Position numbers and translations under genes: made by a program. From positions 1-24,301 of the forward strand of contig JAAZUZ010000008.1 of assembly GCA_018623875.1 (NCBI GenBank): a DNA stretch of 24,301 bases, written 5' to 3'. The stretch's first letter is position 1; every line of letters starts with the position of its first letter. The DNA comes from Synechococcus sp. HW_metabat.21. Lineage in GTDB: Bacteria; Cyanobacteriota; Cyanobacteriia; PCC-6307; Cyanobiaceae. The notes beneath the pieces are model-generated. The model had not been told where the DNA came from and made no database searches. It saw nothing but the letters and a program-made list of their open reading frames with translations. Below, piece by piece: positions 7,043 to 14,267 of the stretch.

Positions 7043-7996
7043 ATGGCAAACCTGAAGGAGATCCGCGACAGGATCAGTTCCGTCAAAAACACCCGGAAGA
7101 TCACCGAGGCCATGCGTCTCGTGGCAGCTGCCAAGGTCCGCCGGGCACAAGAACAGGTTCTGCGTAGCCGTCCGTTCGCCGACCGTCTTGCTCGCGTACT
7201 GGAAAATCTCCAGACCCGCATGCAATTCGAGACTGCCGACGCGCCGCTGCTCGAGAACCGTGATGTCAGCACGATCACGCTGCTCGCCGTTACCGGTGAC
7301 CGCGGTCTGTGCGGCGGCTACAACGCCAACATCATCAAGCGCACTGAACAGCGTTACGCCGAGCTGAAGTCTCAGGGCTTCGACGTGGATCTGGTGTTGA
7401 TCGGCGGCAAAGTCGCCACCTACTTCCAGAACCGCGCGAGCCAGTACACGATTCGCGCCACCTTCACGGGGCTCGAGCAGGTTCCCAGTGCTGCCGAAGC
7501 CGGCAAGATTGCCGACGAGGTGCTCGCTGAATTCCTCTCGGCAACGACCGATCGTGTGGAGATCATCTTCACCAAGTTCATCAACCTGGTGAGCTCCAAG
7601 CCCGTCTCCCAGACGCTGCTTCCCTTGGATCCCCAAGGCATTGCCAGCGCGGACGACGAGATCTTCCGTCTCACGACCCGTGACGGTCAGCTCGGCGTGG
7701 AAACCGGCACGGTCAACAACGATCAGCCCTCCCTTCCCTCTGATCTGGTCTTCGAACAGAGCCCTGATCAACTGCTGAATGCTCTGCTGCCTCTGTATCT
7801 CCAGAACCAGCTGTTGCGTTCCCTGCAGGAGGCGGCTGCATCCGAGCTCGCCAGCCGGATGACTGCGATGAACAACGCCAGCGATAACGCCAAGGCCCTC
7901 GCGAAGTCCCTGACCCTGGACTACAACAAGGCCCGTCAGGCTGCCATTACCCAGGAGATCCTGGAAGTGGTTGGTGGCGCCGCTGCTATGGCCTGA
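7043..7996 (+). CDS. atpG: F-type ATP synthase subunit gamma (F1 central shaft)
   Basis: Gamma is the rotor shaft; cyanobacterial naming is atpC. The protein has 317 residues. The N-terminal helix MANLKEIRDRISSVKNTRKITEAMRLVAAAKVRRA and the C-terminal ASELASRMTAMNNASDNA...ITQEILEVVGGAAA form the coiled-coil axle. The central Rossmann-like part contains TGDRGLCGGYNANI. A stretch near residues 200-230 fits the cyanobacterial/plastid insertion; I see no paired cysteines there, so plant-like thiol regulation is not expected. A purine-rich GGAGAG lies 8 bases before the start. The TGA stop is inside a hairpin (7993-8010), immediately followed by the operon terminator. Confidence 0.97.
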   Translation: MANLKEIRDRISSVKNTRKITEAMRLVAAAKVRRAQEQVLRSRPFADRLARVLENLQTRMQFETADAPLLENRDVSTITLLAVTGDRGLCGGYNANIIKRTEQRYAELKSQGFDVDLVLIGGKVATYFQNRASQYTIRATFTGLEQVPSAAEAGKIADEVLAEFLSATTDRVEIIFTKFINLVSSKPVSQTLLPLDPQGIASADDEIFRLTTRDGQLGVETGTVNNDQPSLPSDLVFEQSPDQLLNALLPLYLQNQLLRSLQEAAASELASRMTAMNNASDNAKALAKSLTLDYNKARQAAITQEILEVVGGAAAMA

Positions 7997-8010
7997 GCGT
8001 TTCCGCTCAG
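7993..8010 (+). other. Hairpin spanning the stop codon of ATP synthase gamma
   Basis: CTGAGCG (7993-7999) pairs perfectly with CGCTCAG (8004-8010) around loop TTTC. The TGA stop (7994-7996) is in the left arm. It has the same 7-bp stem and 4-base loop design as the hairpin on the subunit a stop and sits just before the intrinsic terminator. Confidence 0.55.
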
Positions 8011-8017
8011 TTGCCTC

Positions 8018-8045
8018 AAGCCCTCCCCTCGGGGGGGCTTTTTTT
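8018..8045 (+). terminator. Intrinsic terminator of the large atp operon
   Basis: A GC-rich stem pairs 8018-8027 with 8031-8040 (AAGCCC...GGGCTT at the base, one G-T pair within), and the right arm runs into TTTTTTT at 8039-8045. It lies 22 bases after the gamma stop. Confidence 0.9.
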
Positions 8046-8091
8046 GTGTCCGGAGTCCGGCATCGCAGGATGACTGGAGCGCCTGCGCGTC

Positions 8092-8793
8092 ATGACGGTC
8101 TCCCTGCAACCGCTGTTCCCGTTGGCCTTGGCCACCGTGCAGCTTCCCTTGGATCCGATGGATTCCGTCCTGTTGCTGCAGGACGTCTTGGCGTTGCGCG
8201 GGACGGCGAGCGGTAATCCCAACCCGGGCTGTGCCTGGACCGGTGACATCAACGGTGTCTGGCAGATTCACCAGTTCCCCGCGTTTGCTGGCATCAGTGA
8301 GCTGGTCCGCCAGCACGCCTGGGACTACCTTGCGCAGCTCGGTTTTCATTGCGACCACGTTGCCCTTCACATTCAGCGGGCTTGGCCCGTCGTCAGTGAA
8401 CCTGGCCAGGTTGTCGGGCGGCACCACCACCCCAATGCACACCTGAGCGCCATCGTCTATCTCAATGGAGATGGCTCAGGTCGCAGTGGTTGCCTGCGGC
8501 TTTACCCGGCCCGCAACAGCAATGAATTGGTTCCGGGCCTGGCCGTGGGCCATGGCGGGCCCCTCGATGGTGCGATCAGTTGGAATGCGCCCCACTTCGA
8601 CCTGGCCCCCCGGGCTGGCCTGTTGGTTCTCTTCCCGGCTGCGACTGACCATGCCGTGACGGCGAATGAGGATGACGATGACCTTCGGGTGTCTTTGGCC
8701 TTTGATTTGACCCTCAGCGCACCCCTGGGCGGACCACCCCCCGAATATCTGGCCCCGCACCCGCAGCAGTGGAGCCCCCTCGGTGGGCCGTGA
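8092..8793 (+). CDS. Putative 2-oxoglutarate/Fe(II)-dependent oxygenase family protein
   Basis: A 233-residue protein that resembles the TIGR02466-type putative 2OG-Fe(II) oxygenases. The proposed metal site is HHHPNAHLSAIVYLNG (residues 111-126), with a distal His187 (AATDHAVT) and Arg199, which would bind 2-oxoglutarate in the double-stranded beta-helix fold. APRAGLLVLFPA before the distal histidine fits the conserved strand of this fold. The substrate is unknown; peptides, amino acids or small metabolites are possible. The ATG at 8092 follows the atp terminator by 46 bases, so it probably has its own promoter, although I could not assign one. The ferredoxin gene follows after 41 bases on the same strand, so co-transcription is possible. 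The fold assignment is fairly secure, the activity is not. Confidence 0.72.
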   Translation: MTVSLQPLFPLALATVQLPLDPMDSVLLLQDVLALRGTASGNPNPGCAWTGDINGVWQIHQFPAFAGISELVRQHAWDYLAQLGFHCDHVALHIQRAWPVVSEPGQVVGRHHHPNAHLSAIVYLNGDGSGRSGCLRLYPARNSNELVPGLAVGHGGPLDGAISWNAPHFDLAPRAGLLVLFPAATDHAVTANEDDDDLRVSLAFDLTLSAPLGGPPPEYLAPHPQQWSPLGGP

Positions 8794-8834
8794 TCCTGGA
8801 CAATGGGGACCTTCTGGACTGAGCAGCTCCATCC

Positions 8835-9158
8835 ATGGGCGAGACCTACACCGTTGTCTGTGAACTCAACGGCTCGAGCCACAGCTTCAGCTGCGCCGCT
8901 GACCAGACCGTTCTCGCTGCTGCGGAAGCCGCCGGCGTGGCCGTCCCCAGCTCCTGCTGCTCCGGTGTCTGCACGACCTGCGCGGCCGTTGTCAAAGAAG
9001 GTTCCGTGCATCAGCCCGACGCCATGGGCGTCAAGGCCGAACTCCAAGAGCAGGGCTTCACGCTGCTCTGTGTGGCCTTCCCCCGCAGCGACCTCAAGGT
9101 GGTTGCCGGCCAGGAGGACGCCCTCTATGAAGCCCAGTTCGGTCAGTACCAAAAGTGA
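8835..9158 (+). CDS. Plant-type [2Fe-2S] ferredoxin
   Basis: A 107-residue soluble one-electron carrier. The cluster ligands are Cys41, Cys46 and Cys49 in the C-x4-C-x2-C pattern CCSGVCTTC, with Cys79 (TLLCVAF) as the fourth. An additional Cys42 lies directly next to the first ligand. The N-terminus is TYTVVCELNGSSHSFSC and the beta-grasp core is of normal size with a short C-terminal extension (DALYEAQFGQYQK). It is less like photosynthetic PetF than like the minor cyanobacterial ferredoxins used in side pathways, so I give no gene symbol. The stop overlaps the GTG start of the next gene (GTGA), which suggests that it is translated together with the 67-residue protein and DUF3326 downstream. 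Confidence 0.9.
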   Translation: MGETYTVVCELNGSSHSFSCAADQTVLAAAEAAGVAVPSSCCSGVCTTCAAVVKEGSVHQPDAMGVKAELQEQGFTLLCVAFPRSDLKVVAGQEDALYEAQFGQYQK

Positions 9159-9358
9159 GCCTGGGGCTCTCTGGTTTTCGCTCCCTGGCGCTCACGCTCG
9201 TCTGTGAACCTGGCCCGCTGCTGCCGCAGATCGAGGCCGCGTTGCGGAGTCACGGTGTGCCCCTGCGCTGGGCAATTACCGAGGCGGCCTGCCTGCCCAA
9301 TGGTGGGCGTCAGCTGACTCTCGAAGCGATGGTTCACCAGCCCGCCCTGCTCGTATGA
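9155..9358 (+). CDS. Conserved-looking small protein of unknown function (67 aa)
   Basis: I do not recognise this protein. It starts with GTG at 9155, overlapping the ferredoxin stop by four bases, and its own TGA overlaps the ATG of the DUF3326 gene by four bases. This double overlap is the main reason to believe it is translated. The predicted protein is MSLGLSGFRSLALTL..., with no signal peptide or clear membrane helix. The alternating pattern (LALTLVCEP, PQIEAALRSHGVPLRWAI, RQLTLEAMVHQ) looks like a small beta-alpha-beta-beta domain. It contains two cysteines (in LVCEP and EAACLP), which do not form an obvious metal motif. It may be a partner of the ferredoxin or of the DUF3326 protein. 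Confidence 0.7.
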   Translation: MSLGLSGFRSLALTLVCEPGPLLPQIEAALRSHGVPLRWAITEAACLPNGGRQLTLEAMVHQPALLV

Positions 9359-10401
9359 CCCGTCCTGGGGAGCCCCTGCCCACCTTGATGGTGGTGCCCA
9401 CGGGGATCGGCTGTGAGGTGGGTGGCTACGCCGGGGATGCGGTTCCCGCCGCGCGTCTGCTGGCGGCCGCCAGTGGCTGTCTGATGACCCACCCCAATGT
9501 GATGAATGGGGCCTCGCTCTATTGGAGTGACCCCCGCATTCACTACGTCGAGGGATCGAGCCTCGATCGTTTTGCGGCTGGAGAACTGGCGCTTGAACCG
9601 GTGCGCTCCCAGCGCATCGGTCTGCTGCTGGATGCTGGCATCGAGGAGGACTTGCGGCTCCGGCATCTGCAGGTCGCGGACGGTTGCCGGGCCAGCCTGG
9701 GCCTCACGCTTGGTCCCGTTGAGACCACAGCCGCACCCATCGGCGTGAGCCTGAGCCAAGGGGAGAGTGGCGCGAGCTGGGGGCAGCTGGAGCGCCCTGA
9801 TGTTCTGCTCGCGGCTGGCGAGCGCCTGCGGGATGCCGGTGCCACAGCGATCGCCGTTGTTGCACGCTTCCCCGATGACGCCGATAGCGAGGCCCTGACG
9901 GCCTACCGCCAAGGGGGCGGCGTCGATGCCTTGGCTGGCGCGGAAGCCGTGATCAGCCACTGGCTCAGCCGTCAACTGAACCTTCCCTGCGCCCATGCCC
10001 CAGCCCTGAGCCCCCTGGAGATTGACCCCCAGTTGGACCCTCGGGCGGCTGGAGAAGAGCTCGGTTACACCTTCTTGCCCTGTGTTCTCGTGGGTTTGAG
10101 TCGGGCTCCGGCGCTCTGGCCCGCGGCCGAGGCCCCCGCGGGATCGGTTCGCCCCGATCAGATTGGTGCCGTGGTGGCCCCGGCCGGTGCCCTGGGGGGA
10201 GCGGCGGTGTTGGCTTGTGCGGAGCGCGGTGTTCCGGTGATTGCTGTGGAGAACCCGTGCGTTCTCTCGGTCACGGCCGAGGCCTTGGGGATCGAGGTGC
10301 TGCCGGCGTCGAACTACAGCGAGGCGGCGGGTTTGCTTCTGGCCCTGCGGGAGGGGATCAACCCTGAAGCCCTGCGGCGTCCCTTGGGGCGGCTCAGCTG
10401 A
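9355..10401 (+). CDS. DUF3326 family protein
   Basis: A 348-residue protein matching the cyanobacterial/plant DUF3326 family, whose biochemical role I do not know. Visible features are the N-terminal LMVVPTGIGCEVGGYAGDA, then SGCLMTHPNVMNGASLYW, and a central ATAIAVVARFPDD. The C-terminal half contains RPDQIGAVVAPAGALGGAAV and GVPVIAVENPCVLSVTAE, which look like a nucleotide- or sugar-binding Rossmann-like fold, but I see no classical Walker or GxGxxG motif. No signal peptide or membrane segment is seen. It is coupled by four-base and one-base overlaps to the 67-aa gene upstream and the YchJ gene downstream. The family call is by pattern memory; the function is open. Confidence 0.8.
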   Translation: MTRPGEPLPTLMVVPTGIGCEVGGYAGDAVPAARLLAAASGCLMTHPNVMNGASLYWSDPRIHYVEGSSLDRFAAGELALEPVRSQRIGLLLDAGIEEDLRLRHLQVADGCRASLGLTLGPVETTAAPIGVSLSQGESGASWGQLERPDVLLAAGERLRDAGATAIAVVARFPDDADSEALTAYRQGGGVDALAGAEAVISHWLSRQLNLPCAHAPALSPLEIDPQLDPRAAGEELGYTFLPCVLVGLSRAPALWPAAEAPAGSVRPDQIGAVVAPAGALGGAAVLACAERGVPVIAVENPCVLSVTAEALGIEVLPASNYSEAAGLLLALREGINPEALRRPLGRLS

Positions 10402-10820
10402 TGGCTGGCTTTGGCTCGTCTGCTGAGCCCTGTCCCTGCGGGGGGGAGCGCTACGCCACCTGTTGTGAGCCGTTCCACCTGGGCACAGCACTGCCTGAGA
10501 CCGCCGAGCAGTTAATGCGCTCGCGCTACAGCGCCTTCAGCCGGAACCTGATCGATTACTTGATCGAGACCCACCCCTCCCCCGAGCCCCTGACTGAGCG
10601 CCGCCGGGCCCTGAAGGCGAGCAATCGCGGTGTGCGCTGGACTCGGCTGCGGATCAGCGCCAGTGAGGCCGGGGGACCGGCCGACCTCAGCGGCACGGTG
10701 ACCTTTGAGGCCCACTACCGCCAAGCGGGCCAGACGCACGTCCTCAGGGAATGCTCCCGCTTTGGCCGCGAGGGTGCGGTGGCTGGGGGCCGTTGGCTCT
10801 ATCTGGCGGCTGAGGCTTAG
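10401..10820 (+). CDS. YchJ/UPF0225 family protein with N-terminal SEC-C-like metal motif
   Basis: A 139-residue protein. The N-terminus has the zinc-type motif CPCGGERYATCC (Cys11, Cys13, Cys21, Cys22), followed by the YchJ signature AEQLMRSRYSAFSRNLIDYLIETH and an NTF2-like domain with GTVTFEAHYRQ and LRECSRFGREG. It is shorter than E. coli YchJ, lacking a second C-terminal SEC-C motif. The function of the family is not established; metal binding is likely. It starts on the last base of the DUF3326 stop (TGATG). Its TAG stop overlaps the TAA stop of the convergent alanine dehydrogenase gene (10817-10820), so no separate terminator fits between them. Confidence 0.85.
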   Translation: MAGFGSSAEPCPCGGERYATCCEPFHLGTALPETAEQLMRSRYSAFSRNLIDYLIETHPSPEPLTERRRALKASNRGVRWTRLRISASEAGGPADLSGTVTFEAHYRQAGQTHVLRECSRFGREGAVAGGRWLYLAAEA

Positions 10821-11950
10821 TTCAAGCAGGCCATCGGGTGACGGTTACCCACGCCCAGGGCTTTAGCGACGCCGGGATGGCAGACGGACCCACCGATGGT
10901 GTTGAGCCCTGAGACCAGCTCGGGCCGGTCGGTGACTGCCTCGATCAGCCCCCGTCCGGCGATCGCGAGGATGTAGGGCAAGGTGACGCTGACCAGGGCT
11001 TCGGTGGAGGTGTAGGGCACGGCGCCGGGCATGTTGCCAACGGCGTAGTGCTGCACGCCGTGGATTGTCACCACCGGATTGGTGTGGGTTGTCTCCCGGC
11101 TGGTGGCGATGCAGCCGCCTTGGTCGATGGCGACATCGACGATGACGGAACCGGGCTGCATCCGTTTGACGAGGGCCTCGCTCACCAGGGTTGGGGCGCG
11201 ATCACCTGGACGCAGCACCGCGCCGATGACGAGGTCGGCGCTGGGAATCAGCCGCTCCAGGCGGCCGACGCTGCTGACCAGGCTCACCATCCGTCCCTGC
11301 CGCGCCGGCTCCAGTTGCCGTAACCGCTCGGGGGAGAGATCCAGCAGCAGAACCTCCGCGTCCATCGCCGCGGCAACCCTTGCGGCGTTGAAGCCCACGC
11401 TGCCAGCCCCCAGGACCACGACTCGGGCGGGGCGAACCCCCGTGCAACCGCCCATGAGTACGCCGCGCCCGCCGTGGGGTTTTTCCAGCAGGTGCGCCCC
11501 CACCTGGGCTGCGAGCCGGCCGGCGATCTCGCTCATCGGCGCCAGCAGGGGCAGGCTGCCATCGGAGAGCTGGACCGTCTCGTAGGCGATGGCGGTGGTG
11601 CCGGCCTCGATCAGGGCTTGGCCGACAGCGGGGTAGGCGGCGAGGTGCAGATAGGTGAAGAGCACCTGATCGGCGCGGAGGAAGGGGAATTCCTCCACTT
11701 GGGGCTCCTTGACCTTGACCACCAGATGGGCCCCCCAGGCCTCCTCGCGGCTGACCAGTTCGGCCCCGGCGGCCAGGTAGGACGCGTCCTCAATGCCGGC
11801 CCCGGCCCCGGCGTTCTGTTCCACCCGGACGGAAAGGCCATGGCTCACCAGCTCGCGCACGGCATCGGGCGTCAGGGCGACCCGCTGCTCATCGGGTTTG
11901 ACTTCCCGTGGCACCCCGATGCTGGAGATCGGTGCGATGGAGCCGGCCAT
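10817..11950 (-). CDS. ald: Alanine dehydrogenase
   Basis: Ald catalyses the reversible NAD-dependent conversion of L-alanine to pyruvate and ammonium. The ATG at 11950 (MAGSIAPISSIGVPREVKPD) gives 377 residues, a normal length; the frame is open to 12031, but that would overlap nadE and adds a non-family stretch. RVALTPDAVREL is the N-terminal substrate-domain signature with the conserved Arg. VVLGAGSVGFNAARVA is the NAD-binding glycine motif. THTNPVVTIHGVQHYAVGNMPGAVP is the C-terminal family signature. A possible SD, GGAGGT, lies about 15 bases upstream. It is the last gene of the GTPase-nadD-nadE-ald run, 47 bases after nadE. I saw no NtcA-type box before it. Confidence 0.94.
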   Translation of the reverse strand: MAGSIAPISSIGVPREVKPDEQRVALTPDAVRELVSHGLSVRVEQNAGAGAGIEDASYLAAGAELVSREEAWGAHLVVKVKEPQVEEFPFLRADQVLFTYLHLAAYPAVGQALIEAGTTAIAYETVQLSDGSLPLLAPMSEIAGRLAAQVGAHLLEKPHGGRGVLMGGCTGVRPARVVVLGAGSVGFNAARVAAAMDAEVLLLDLSPERLRQLEPARQGRMVSLVSSVGRLERLIPSADLVIGAVLRPGDRAPTLVSEALVKRMQPGSVIVDVAIDQGGCIATSRETTHTNPVVTIHGVQHYAVGNMPGAVPYTSTEALVSVTLPYILAIAGRGLIEAVTDRPELVSGLNTIGGSVCHPGVAKALGVGNRHPMACLN

Positions 11951-11997
11951 GGCAGACCTTCGATCACCTCCACCATGGCGGGGTTCGTCGCCTCTGG

Positions 11998-13683
11998 CTA
12001 CTGGCCAGCCGCCGCGATGGGCATCCGCCAACCGCTCCCGAAGGCCCGCTGGCTCAGCTTGAGCACCGGCGGTGCCTGGCGCCGCTTGAACTCGGCGCGG
12101 CGCAGCAGACCCATCACCCGCTCGGCGAGGGCAGGATCCGTTCCCCGTTGGCGCAACTCCTCGGGGCTTTGGTGCTCCTCCAGCAGTGCCTTGAGCAGCG
12201 GATCCAGCACGGCGTAATCCGGTAGCGAATCGCTGTCCTTTTGATCAGGGCGTAACTCCGCGCTGGGGGGCTTCTCGCGTATCGCCGCTCCGATTAAGTC
12301 CCCCTGTGCCGCCAGTCCCAGCTCCTGGCGGACCGCCTGGGCGGCCTTGGAGTCGATCCAGTTGCAGAGATGAAAGACCGTTGATTTGTAGAGGTCGCCG
12401 ATCACCGCGAGCCCCCCATTCATGTCGCCGTAGAGGGTGCAGTAGCCCACGGCGAGTTCGCTCTTGTTGCCCGTGGTCAGCAGCAGTTGCCCCTGTTGAT
12501 TGGCCACCGCCATCAGCAACGTGCCGCGGATGCGGGATTGCAAGTTCTCCGCCGTCACGCCTGCTGGCACTCCCCCCAAGGGAGCGCTCAAGGCGGCATC
12601 AAATCCCCCCATCAACCCCTCGATGGGCACGGTTTGGGTGTGGATGCCCAGGCGTTTGGCGAGGTCCAGGGAGTCGTTGATCGATCCCTCGGAACTCCAG
12701 GGGGAGGGCATGAGCAGCGCTTGCACCTTCTCGGCGCCGAGGGCCGCCGCCGCCAGCACCGCCACCAGGGCGGAATCGATGCCGCCGCTTAAGCCCAGCA
12801 GGGCTTTCCCGAAGCCGCATTTGCGCGCGTAATCCCGCACCCCCAGCACGAGGGCCCGCAGCAGCAGCTCCTCATCCGAGGGGATGGGGGCCGCATCGGC
12901 GGCCTGGCCGGGTTCCCAGCAGGCCAGATCCTCTGTGCCGAAGGCCAACTGGGCGCCCACCGCTCCGCTGGCGGTGCTGACGAAGCTGCCGCCATCGAAG
13001 ATCAGCTCGTCATTGCCTCCCACCTGGTTGACATAGATCACCGGAGCGCTCAGCCGCTGGGCTGCGCTCTTGGCGAGCTCCCGCCTCAGTTGCGGTTTGC
13101 CTTGTCCGAAGGGGGAGGCCGAGAGATTGATCAGTAGGTCGGGGGCCATGGCTGCTAAGTCCCCGACGGGATCTCCGCCGAGCAGCCGTTGGCTGTGCAG
13201 TTGCTCTTCGACCCAGAGGTCCTCGCAAATCGTCAGGCCCAGGCGCCAGCTGCGGCCGTTCCGCTCGAGCTCCAGCAGGCAGGGCTCCTCGGCAGGGCGG
13301 AAGTAGCGCCGTTCGTCGAAGACGTCGTAGCTGGGGAGCAGGCGTTTGCGCGCCACGATCCGCCAGTGGCCCTTCTCCACGAGCGCCACGCTGTTGAACA
13401 GATCCGGCTGCTGGCCATCGCGAACCGTTTCGCTGACCCCGAGCAGCAGCGCCTGCTCAGACGGGAGATCGCGGGCGAGTGCATCGAGCACCTCCCCCTG
13501 CCGTTGCCGCAGGGACGGCCGCAGCAGCAGGTCCCGTGGGGGGTAGCCCCAGAGCGCCAACTCCGGCGCGACCACCAGATCGGCTCCGTCTGCGGCGGCG
13601 CGGCGGCAGGCCGCCAGCAGTTGGGCGCCGTTACCGCTCAGGTCCCCCACCAAGGGATTGATCTGGGCCAGGGCGATGCGCAT
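11998..13683 (-). CDS. nadE: Glutamine-dependent NAD+ synthetase (nitrilase plus synthetase domains)
   Basis: Catalyses the final step of NAD synthesis, amidating deamido-NAD with glutamine as the nitrogen donor. It has 561 residues. Residues 1-260 are a nitrilase-type glutaminase with the triad Glu41 (VVAPELALWGYPP), Lys113 (ARKRLLPSYDVFDE) and Cys153 (GLTICEDLW). Residues from about 275 to the end are the synthetase, with the PP-loop LSGGIDSALVA at 298-308 and the family segments TTGNKSELAVGYCTLYGDM and KPPSAELRPDQKD. The ATG at 13683 shares one base with the nadD stop (TAATG), so the last two enzymes of NAD synthesis are translationally coupled. No truncation or missing key residue is visible. 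Confidence 0.97.
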   Translation of the reverse strand: MRIALAQINPLVGDLSGNGAQLLAACRRAAADGADLVVAPELALWGYPPRDLLLRPSLRQRQGEVLDALARDLPSEQALLLGVSETVRDGQQPDLFNSVALVEKGHWRIVARKRLLPSYDVFDERRYFRPAEEPCLLELERNGRSWRLGLTICEDLWVEEQLHSQRLLGGDPVGDLAAMAPDLLINLSASPFGQGKPQLRRELAKSAAQRLSAPVIYVNQVGGNDELIFDGGSFVSTASGAVGAQLAFGTEDLACWEPGQAADAAPIPSDEELLLRALVLGVRDYARKCGFGKALLGLSGGIDSALVAVLAAAALGAEKVQALLMPSPWSSEGSINDSLDLAKRLGIHTQTVPIEGLMGGFDAALSAPLGGVPAGVTAENLQSRIRGTLLMAVANQQGQLLLTTGNKSELAVGYCTLYGDMNGGLAVIGDLYKSTVFHLCNWIDSKAAQAVRQELGLAAQGDLIGAAIREKPPSAELRPDQKDSDSLPDYAVLDPLLKALLEEHQSPEELRQRGTDPALAERVMGLLRRAEFKRRQAPPVLKLSQRAFGSGWRMPIAAAGQ

Positions 13684-14267
13684 TAGGGAGCGATCTTTGT
13701 GGTGAGGCCATAGAGATTGTGCTTGAGCAGTTCCGGCCAGAGCACCTCAGGAATCGAGCGGCTCTCTTGACCGCCGCGAATCGCGGAGCTCGCCGTGGCG
13801 GGGACAGGCAGCTCCAGCAGTTCAACTTCGGCCCCCAGCTCCTGGAGCTGGTCGAGCGCGCCATTCGCGATGGGGTGCCCCTGGCGCGGCACCACCGTCA
13901 AGCGGCAGCGTTGCAGCAGCGCTTGGGCCTGAAACCAGCTCGGGATTTGTCCGGCTAGATCGCCACCGACGACAAAGACGAGCTCCATATCGGGCCAGCG
14001 CTTGGCAGCGCGATCGAGTGTCTCAATCGCCTTGGGACTGCTGAGGTCCTGGGCGAGTTTGATCTGGGGGATTCCCAGGCTGTCGATCAGGGTCCCCAGC
14101 AACTGGGCCCGCAGCTCCAGGGGAGCCCCGTGTTGTTTGAAGGGGTTGTCGCTGGCCCAGGCCGCCACCTGGCCATACCGCTGGGCAAGGCCAAGCAGCA
14201 GCGCCCGATGCCCCTCGGTCGGCGGGTCGGCACTGGTGCCGAACAGGGCCAGCTCGCGGCTGTTCAC
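13683..14267 (-). CDS. nadD: Nicotinate-mononucleotide adenylyltransferase
   Basis: Makes deamido-NAD from nicotinate mononucleotide and ATP, the step before NadE. The preferred start is the GTG at 14267, which overlaps the stop of the upstream GTPase gene (GTGA), giving 194 residues; the open frame to 14315 adds a non-family basic stretch. The nucleotidyltransferase motif appears as FGTSADPPTEGH (residues 9-20), the (T/H)xGH form with Thr17 in place of the first His. LVFVVGGDLAGQIPSWF is the mid-domain conserved part and TASSAIRGG fits the second ATP-binding (SSTxIR) motif. It sits between a GTPase and nadE, and its chemistry is directly linked to nadE. Confidence 0.92.
   Translation of the reverse strand: MNSRELALFGTSADPPTEGHRALLLGLAQRYGQVAAWASDNPFKQHGAPLELRAQLLGTLIDSLGIPQIKLAQDLSSPKAIETLDRAAKRWPDMELVFVVGGDLAGQIPSWFQAQALLQRCRLTVVPRQGHPIANGALDQLQELGAEVELLELPVPATASSAIRGGQESRSIPEVLWPELLKHNLYGLTTKIAP

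Noticed and set aside
5476..7278. A 600-codon open frame on the minus strand over atpA and gamma
   Set aside because: It is antisense to strongly conserved genes, has a repetitive Gly/Asp/Leu/His composition and no recognisable domain. It is a product of GC-rich codon use.
11951..12031. 27-residue longer start of alanine dehydrogenase
   Set aside because: The extra part is Arg/Gly-rich, overlaps the end of nadE and does not match the Ald N-terminus.
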